Below, in pieces: positions 59,758-64,000 of a stretch of 64,000 nucleotides of DNA (the first letter of the stretch is position 1; every line of letters starts with the position of its first letter). The translations under genes were made by a program, and so were the position numbers. Below the pieces are notes generated by a model. The model saw nothing but the letters and a program-made list of their open reading frames with translations, had not been told where the DNA came from and ran no database searches. This DNA comes from Streptomyces regalis (GTDB lineage Bacteria; Actinomycetota; Actinomycetes; Streptomycetales; Streptomycetaceae), in contig NZ_LLZG01000047.1 in NCBI RefSeq assembly GCF_001509475.1, positions 79,976 through 143,975 of the forward strand, given 5' to 3'.

Positions 59758-60441
59758 TCAGCCCGTCGTGGCCGAGGCCGACGGCCGTGCGTCGACCAGC
59801 TCCTGCACCAGCACTCCGATACGGTCCTGCAGCGCATCGCGCACGGAGCGGGCGCTCTCGATGTCCAGGCCCGACAGCTCCGGCAGATCCCAGCTGAGGT
59901 AGCGCCGGCCTGGCCGCACCGGGCACGCATCCCCGCACCCCAGCGTCACGACCACGTCGGCCGCGTCCACCACCTCGCACGTCAAGGGCTTGGGAAACTC
60001 CTCCCCCGGATCGAGGCCCTGCTCGGCCAGGAGTTGCCGCACGATCGGCGCGATCGCACCTGAAGGGGCGGAGCCCGCGGTCAGCACCTCGACGGAACCG
60101 GCCGCCCGATGGCGCATCAGCGCGGCGGCCAGCTGCGAGCGCCCGGAGTTCTCCGTACACACGAACAGCACATGCGGGACCGGCCCGGGACACAGCCCCG
60201 ACGCCTTGGTCAGGGCCCGCAGCCTCTGGTCTGCGAACCGCTCCACCAGTACGGGCAGGTAGTGGGAAGTGCGAGCACGCGCACCGAGGAGTTCCGCACA
60301 CTCCTCGACGTACGCAGCGATGGTCTCCCGGGAGAAGGCCCGGCCGTGTCGTGCCGCGAGGCGCCGGGCGATGCGCTCCAGGATCGCCCCGCTGTTTCGC
60401 AGCGGGGGAGTGGCAGGACCGAACCGGCTTTGCTCATCCAT
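59758..60441 (-). CDS. arsC: Arsenate reductase ArsC, LMW-phosphatase type with N-terminal helical domain
   Basis: 227 residues. The N-terminal 80 residues form a three-helix bundle (ILERIARRLAARHGRAFSRE, TIAAYVEECAELLGARARTS). The phosphatase-like core has the P-loop VLFVCTENSGRSQLAAALM with nucleophile Cys95 (CX5R), the second cysteine region TLGCGDACPVRPGRRYLSWD, and Asp in the DPLPELSG-type loop. It reduces arsenate to arsenite, recycled by thioredoxin. It is divergent from arsR at 60528. Its helical N-terminal domain distinguishes it from the second copy at 63650-64000. Confidence 0.88.
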   Translation of the reverse strand: MDEQSRFGPATPPLRNSGAILERIARRLAARHGRAFSRETIAAYVEECAELLGARARTSHYLPVLVERFADQRLRALTKASGLCPGPVPHVLFVCTENSGRSQLAAALMRHRAAGSVEVLTAGSAPSGAIAPIVRQLLAEQGLDPGEEFPKPLTCEVVDAADVVVTLGCGDACPVRPGRRYLSWDLPELSGLDIESARSVRDALQDRIGVLVQELVDARPSASATTG

Positions 60442-60523
60442 GGAGGCACCTCTTCCGGTCGCGCCGGGAAACTCTCCCCGGTCTTGGAGTGTCAGGGGAA
60501 CGTGTGAGCGACGCTTATTCTGT

Positions 60524-60535
60524 ATAGATGGCTAT
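60524..60535. promoter_or_regulatory. ATAG-N4-CTAT dyad at the arsR start, putative ArsR operator
   Basis: Perfect 4-bp arms (60524-60527, 60532-60535) around the arsR ATG (60528). Short AT-rich dyads in a GC-rich ars promoter are typical ArsR sites. A TATTCT at 60517-60522 would place transcription start at or near the ATG, so arsR may be leaderless. Confidence 0.4.
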
Positions 60536-60920
60536 CTCTACGTATGGCGAAGGGTCGGGGGCGGTGGCGGAGGAAGCGGAGACGTGCTCCCCATCCCTGG
60601 CGTGCCACCTCATCGACCGTGACGAAGCCGGACGGCTCGCCGCCATGCTCAAAGCCATCGCCGACCCGACCCGGCTGCAGCTGTTCCGCCTCATCGAGCG
60701 CGCGCCGACGGGCGAGGCGTGTGTGTGCGACCTGACCGAGTGCCTCGGTCTGCGGCAGCCGACCGTCAGTCATCACCTGAAGGTCATGACCGAGGCCGGC
60801 CTGCTCGACCGCGAGCCGCGCGGCACCTGGGTCTGGTACTCCGTGAACCTCGACGGTCTGCGCCGAATACGGGCGATTCTGGAACCCGTGCCGGAGGGCG
60901 AGCCTGCCGCGGCTGCCTGA
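60528..60920 (+). CDS. arsR: ArsR-family arsenic-responsive repressor
   Basis: 130 residues. Winged helix LAAMLKAIADPTRLQLFRLI, then ACVCDLTECLGLRQPTVSHH, LKVMTEAGLLDREPRGTWVW, YSVNLDGLRRIRAIL. The CVCDL motif in the recognition-helix region provides the paired cysteines that bind As(III), as in type-1 ArsR proteins. On binding it releases DNA. It is divergent from arsC (59758) and convergent with the FAD enzyme gene. No ribosome site precedes the ATG, which lies inside a small dyad; a leaderless transcript is plausible. Confidence 0.9.
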   Translation: MAISTYGEGSGAVAEEAETCSPSLACHLIDRDEAGRLAAMLKAIADPTRLQLFRLIERAPTGEACVCDLTECLGLRQPTVSHHLKVMTEAGLLDREPRGTWVWYSVNLDGLRRIRAILEPVPEGEPAAAA

Positions 60921-60931
60921 CTCTTTCCCGG

Positions 60932-62365
60932 TCAGGGAGTACGCAGCATCCGGCGCTGGACGTCGAGCTGGTGCTCGCTCATCCACGCCTGCGCCGCGAC
61001 CTGGACCGCGTCCCACGGGGAGCCCAGCGGCGGCGTGTAAGAGAGATCGAGTTCATTGAGGCCGTCCACCGGCATGCCATGGAAGAGCGCGGTGGCGTAT
61101 GTGTCGACGCGCTTGGAGATCTCCGCACCGAGCCGTCCGACGAGCTGCGCGCCGAGGAGGAGACCGCTGGAGGTGTCGCCGGTGACGCGGATCGAGATCG
61201 GGGTGGCACCCGGGTAGTACGCCTTGTGGTCGTCGGGACGGCTGCCTGTCGTGGCCGGGGCCCAGTCCCTTGCGGCGGCGCGTGCCTCGTGGTCACGCAG
61301 ACCGGTGCGGGCGGCGACGAGATCGAAGACCTTCACGACCTGGGTGCCCAGGCTGCCCGCGAACCAGCGGTAGCCACCCAGCGCGTTCTCCCCGGCGATC
61401 CTTCCCTGCTTGTGGGCGGTCGTGCCCAGCGGCAGCCAGGTCTTGCCGAGGAGGCGGTGGTGGGTGACGGCGCAGTCCCCGGCCGCGTAGACGTCGGGCA
61501 GTGAGGTGCGCATGTGCTCGTCGACGTCGATCGCGCCCTTGGCACCGAGCTTGGCCCCGGCGGTCGTGACGAGCTTGGTGTCGGGGTGTACGCCCACGAC
61601 GACAAGGACGAGGTCGGCAGTCTGCGTGAATGTCGTCCCGTCCGGTCCGGCGGCTCGGACATGGGGTGTCTCGCCGGAGTGGCTCCGCGCGATCTCGGTG
61701 ACCTGGGTACCGGTCATGACCTCGACACCGTGCGAGGTGAGTTCCGCGTGCACGAGCGCGCCGAGCTCCGGGTCGACGGTGGGCAGCACTTCGGGCAGAG
61801 CCTCGATCTGGGTGACCCGCAGACCACGTGTGGTCAGGGCCTCCGCCATCTCCAGGCCGATGTAGCCCGCGCCAATCACGACAGCCGACCTGGGGCGGCG
61901 CTCCGCGATGCTCTGCATGACCTCGAAGGTGTCGCCCATGCTGTGCAACAGGTGCACACCGTCCTGCGGGCCCAGTGCGCCGGGCCCGGTCAGGCCCTCG
62001 ATGGGCGGGCGGACGCTGACGGCTCCCGTACCGATGATCAGTGCGTCGTACGGCAATTCCTCCGTGCGGCCGTCCGCGTCACGCACCGCCAGCCGCTTGC
62101 TTGCCACGTCAATGCCGGTGGCAAGGGTGTCGGTGCGCACCTGCATGCCTGTGGCCTTGAGGTCAGCCAGGGTGCGGTGGGCCAGATCGCTCCAGTGGCC
62201 GACCTCGCCGGAGACGTAGTACGGGATGCCGCAGATGGAGAAGTTCGGGTAGGCGTCGGCCACGACCACGGTGACCTCGCTGTCCGGATCCAGCTCGCGG
62301 GCGCGCAGGGCGGCGCTGATGCCGGCGTCGCTGCCGCCGATGGCGACGATGCGCTTCCTGGCCAC
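60932..62365 (-). CDS. FAD/NAD(P)H-dependent disulfide oxidoreductase (CoA-disulfide reductase / Nox-like)
   Basis: 477 residues from the GTG at 62365, which follows GGAGGTACTCCG. The FAD-binding motif KRIVAIGGSDAGISAALRA is followed by the single redox Cys45 in NFSICGIPYYVSGEV, as in CoA-disulfide reductases and NADH oxidases. The NAD-binding motif SAVVIGAGYIGLEMAEALTT and FAD motif PDVYAAGDCAVTHHRLLG are intact. The C-terminal dimerisation domain runs about 330-470. It is last in the leftward unit arsC-trxB-trxA(remnant)-this gene and probably supplies thiol-reducing power or detoxification. The longer open frame upstream covers trxA and is not used. Confidence 0.88.
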   Translation of the reverse strand: MARKRIVAIGGSDAGISAALRARELDPDSEVTVVVADAYPNFSICGIPYYVSGEVGHWSDLAHRTLADLKATGMQVRTDTLATGIDVASKRLAVRDADGRTEELPYDALIIGTGAVSVRPPIEGLTGPGALGPQDGVHLLHSMGDTFEVMQSIAERRPRSAVVIGAGYIGLEMAEALTTRGLRVTQIEALPEVLPTVDPELGALVHAELTSHGVEVMTGTQVTEIARSHSGETPHVRAAGPDGTTFTQTADLVLVVVGVHPDTKLVTTAGAKLGAKGAIDVDEHMRTSLPDVYAAGDCAVTHHRLLGKTWLPLGTTAHKQGRIAGENALGGYRWFAGSLGTQVVKVFDLVAARTGLRDHEARAAARDWAPATTGSRPDDHKAYYPGATPISIRVTGDTSSGLLLGAQLVGRLGAEISKRVDTYATALFHGMPVDGLNELDLSYTPPLGSPWDAVQVAAQAWMSEHQLDVQRRMLRTP

Positions 62366-62432
62366 CGGAGTACCTCCGTGGGAGAAGAGTGCTCGGTGGG
62401 GGCGCTGGGGGCGCCCCCACTGGCGTCGTGTG

Positions 62433-62662
62433 TCAGGCGAGGTGGTCGGCGAGCTCGCGTTCCAGGGCAGCCTTGGGCTTGGCACCCACGATGCTCTGCA
62501 CGACCTCACCGCCCTTGTAGACGTTCATCGTCGGGATGGACATCACGCCGTACCGCGCGGCGGTTTCTGGGTTCTCGTCGATGTTGAGCTTCACGATTTC
62601 GATCTTGTCGCCGTGCTCGCGGCGATCGCCTCCAGGGAGGGTCCTCCTACGTCGATGAGGGC
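62433..62662 (-). pseudogene. trxA: Thioredoxin TrxA remnant lacking the CxxC active site
   Basis: The C-terminal two thirds of thioredoxin are clear: KIEIVKLNIDENPETAARYG, VMSIPTMNVYKGGEVVQSIV, GAKPKAALERELADHLA and a stop at 62433. Before that the frame should contain the strand and helix with WCGPC; instead ALIDVGGPSLEAIAA shows that the FWAEWCGPC-type stretch and the whole N-terminus are deleted, leaving ALIDV joined to GPSLEAIAA. A single missing base near 62617 additionally shifts the frame between the two parts. No start codon remains. The gene follows trxB, which is intact. Confidence 0.85.
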
Positions 62663-62669
62663 GGAGCCG

Positions 62670-63653
62670 TCAGACGGTGACGGCTTCGGCCTCGGCGGTC
62701 GCGGGCGCGTCGGCGAGGGCCGCCAGATACCGCTCGGCGTCCAAGGCGGCCGCGCAGCCCGATCCGGCCGCGGTGATCGCCTGCCGGTAAGTGTGGTCGA
62801 CCACGTCACCGGCGCCGAAGACGCCGGGGATGTTCGTGCGCGTGGTGGGGGCGGCGACCTTGAGGTAGCCCTCGTCGTCCAGGTCCAGCTGGCCGGTGAC
62901 CAGTTCGGTGCGCGGATCGTGGCCGATGGCGACGAACAGGCCGGTGGCGGCGAGTTCGGAGGTCTCGCCGGTGACGGTGTCGCGCAGGGTGAGCCCGGCG
63001 AGCTTGCCGGCCTCCTCGTGGATCTCGCCGACCTCGCGGTTCCAGGCGAAGGAGATCTTCGGGTCGGCGAAGGCGCGGTCCTGCATCGACTTGGAGGCCC
63101 GAAGGGCGTCGCGGCGGTGGACGACCGTCACGGAGCGGGCGAAGCGGGAGAGGAAAGTGGCTTCCTCCATCGCGGTGTCGCCGCCGCCGACCACGACGAT
63201 GTCGTGCTCGCGGAAAAAGAACCCGTCGCAGGTCGCGCAGTACGACACGCCGCGGCCGGACAGCGCGTCCTCGCCCGGGAGATTGAGCTTGCGGTGCTGC
63301 GAGCCGGTCGCCACGATGACGGCCTTCGCCCGGTGGACCGTACCCGCGGCGTCAGTCACCGTCTTCACCTCGCCGGTGAGGTCGACGGCGACGATGTCGT
63401 CGGGGACGAGTTCGGCGCCGAAGCGTTCGGCCTGGGCGCGCATGTTGTCCATGAGGTCCGGACCCATGATGCCGTCGCGGAATCCGGGGAAGTTCTCCAC
63501 CTCGGTCGTCTGCACCAGCGCGCCCCCGGCCGTGACCGCGCCCTCGAAGACCAGCGGCTTCAGCGAGGCGCGGGCGGTGTAGAGGGCGGCCGTGTAGCCG
63601 GCCGGACCCGAGCCGATGACGATGACATTGCGGATGTCTGTCGCTGTGCTCAT
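62670..63653 (-). CDS. trxB: Thioredoxin reductase TrxB
   Basis: 327 residues. FAD motif [23 protein letters not shown] loop [20 protein letters not shown], redox-active Cys139 and Cys142 in [25 protein letters not shown] motif [20 protein letters not shown], and the terminal FAD motif [20 protein letters not shown]. It transfers electrons from NADPH to thioredoxin. The start overlaps the arsC stop by four bases (63650-63653), so it is coupled to arsenate reduction. Its dedicated thioredoxin, next in the operon, is broken, so it must serve a thioredoxin encoded elsewhere. Confidence 0.95.
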   Translation of the reverse strand: MSTATDIRNVIVIGSGPAGYTAALYTARASLKPLVFEGAVTAGGALVQTTEVENFPGFRDGIMGPDLMDNMRAQAERFGAELVPDDIVAVDLTGEVKTVTDAAGTVHRAKAVIVATGSQHRKLNLPGEDALSGRGVSYCATCDGFFFREHDIVVVGGGDTAMEEATFLSRFARSVTVVHRRDALRASKSMQDRAFADPKISFAWNREVGEIHEEAGKLAGLTLRDTVTGETSELAATGLFVAIGHDPRTELVTGQLDLDDEGYLKVAAPTTRTNIPGVFGAGDVVDHTYRQAITAAGSGCAAALDAERYLAALADAPATAEAEAVTV

Positions 63654-64000
63654 GCCTGGGGCTCCGGCGCGATCTCCTTGATCAGTCCCTCGATCAGTAC
63701 CTTGATCTCGTCACGGATCGGACGCACGGCCTCGACGCCCTGGCCCGCCGGGTCCTCCAGCTGCCAGTCCAGGTACCGCTTGCCGGGGAAGACGGGGCAG
63801 GTGTCGCCGCAGCCCATGGTGATGCAGACGTCGGACTCCTTGACGGCGTCCACGGTGAGCATCTTCGGCACCTCGGCGGAGATGTCGATACCGACCTCCG
63901 CCATGGCCTCGACGGCGGCCGGGTTGACGTGGGCGCCCGGGTTGGAGCCGGCGGAGCGGACCTCGACGCGGTCTCCGGCCAGGTGGGTCAGCCACGCGGC
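63650..64000 (-). CDS. arsC: Arsenate reductase ArsC, LMW-phosphatase type (runs off right edge)
   Basis: The last 116 residues: [80 protein letters not shown], then [18 protein letters not shown]. The [17 protein letters not shown] stretch carries the second redox cysteine and the catalytic Asp-containing loop of thioredoxin-coupled ArsC. The P-loop with the nucleophilic cysteine lies to the right, outside the window. It is the first visible gene of the unit continuing into trxB, trxA and the FAD enzyme; arsB or acr3 could lie further right. Confidence 0.9.
   Translation of the reverse strand, partial: AAWLTHLAGDRVEVRSAGSNPGAHVNPAAVEAMAEVGIDISAEVPKMLTVDAVKESDVCITMGCGDTCPVFPGKRYLDWQLEDPAGQGVEAVRPIRDEIKVLIEGLIKEIAPEPQA

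Noticed and set aside
59555..60301. 248-codon minus-strand frame overlapping arsC
   Set aside because: It is the shifted shadow of arsC over most of its length; arsC has the full P-loop and family layout in its own frame.

Overview
The window is high-GC actinobacterial DNA, most likely from a Streptomyces chromosome. The signs are strong third-position GC, GTG/TTG starts behind GGAGG-type ribosome sites, PHO-box-like repeats before pstS, large secreted RHS and FG-GAP proteins, and a thioredoxin-coupled ars cluster. I saw no rRNA, tRNA, CRISPR array, prophage or intact insertion sequence.

Layout. 1-900: a collapsed kdp locus (kdpD running off the left edge, a kdpE deletion remnant, kdpF whose start codon is lost). 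1.1-8.8 kb: a CBS-containing site-2 protease, an NfeD/flotillin pair, small membrane proteins and a CBS protein. 8.8-16.4 kb: a YqiJ-like protein, a YqiK-like flotillin and a 1630-residue DUF3686-type AAA ATPase, followed by two small membrane proteins. 16.8-20.8 kb: a two-RCK channel-like protein and a CPA1 antiporter with a TrkA-C-like tail. 20.9-26.3 kb: an unknown protein, a PucR regulator, SRPBCC and VOC proteins, a frameshifted AraC regulator and a proline-iminopeptidase-like hydrolase. 26.4-32.4 kb: an IS256 scrap, a stomatin/NfeD pair, a GNAT enzyme, then an operon of antiporter, CBS protein and ArsB/NhaD-type permease. 32.5-36.5 kb: a GbsR/MarR regulator divergent from an ABC-2 exporter, and an HGGG esterase. 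36.5-39.5 kb: a degraded patch. 39.6-43.3 kb: an F420-type oxidoreductase, a SpoIIE-type phosphatase, a MarR regulator and a membrane protein. 43.4-55.1 kb: a secreted PGRP amidase, a convergent two-component pair, and a 2114-residue RHS protein with an unusual Trp/Tyr-rich tip followed by a three-helix membrane protein. 55.1-59.5 kb: a damaged pst operon and a response regulator lacking the phospho-acceptor Asp. 59.7-64 kb: ars genes with trxB and a trxA remnant missing its CxxC site.

Themes. Most intact genes concern the cell envelope and ion balance. Three SPFH-domain proteins sit in 25 kb, each beside an NfeD or YqiJ-like partner, among cation channels, antiporters and CBS proteins. Intergenic dyads tie many of these together. 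The form TTGCC-N7-GGCAA (or one base off) occurs seven times, before the NfeD/flotillin operon, between the YqiJ/flotillin operon and the channel, and before the PucR gene, the antiporter operon, the 42.1 kb membrane gene and the NarL-type regulator. A second dyad (TTTGCA-N3-TGCAAA) occurs three times, and 11-bp TTGACGC direct repeats occur at two ion-transport promoters. These look like a local stress regulon whose regulators remain to be identified.

The other theme is decay. At least ten genes carry deletions or single-base frameshifts, often removing the functional centre (kdpE receiver, pstS middle, trxA CxxC). The single-base events could be base-calling errors; the larger deletions could not.
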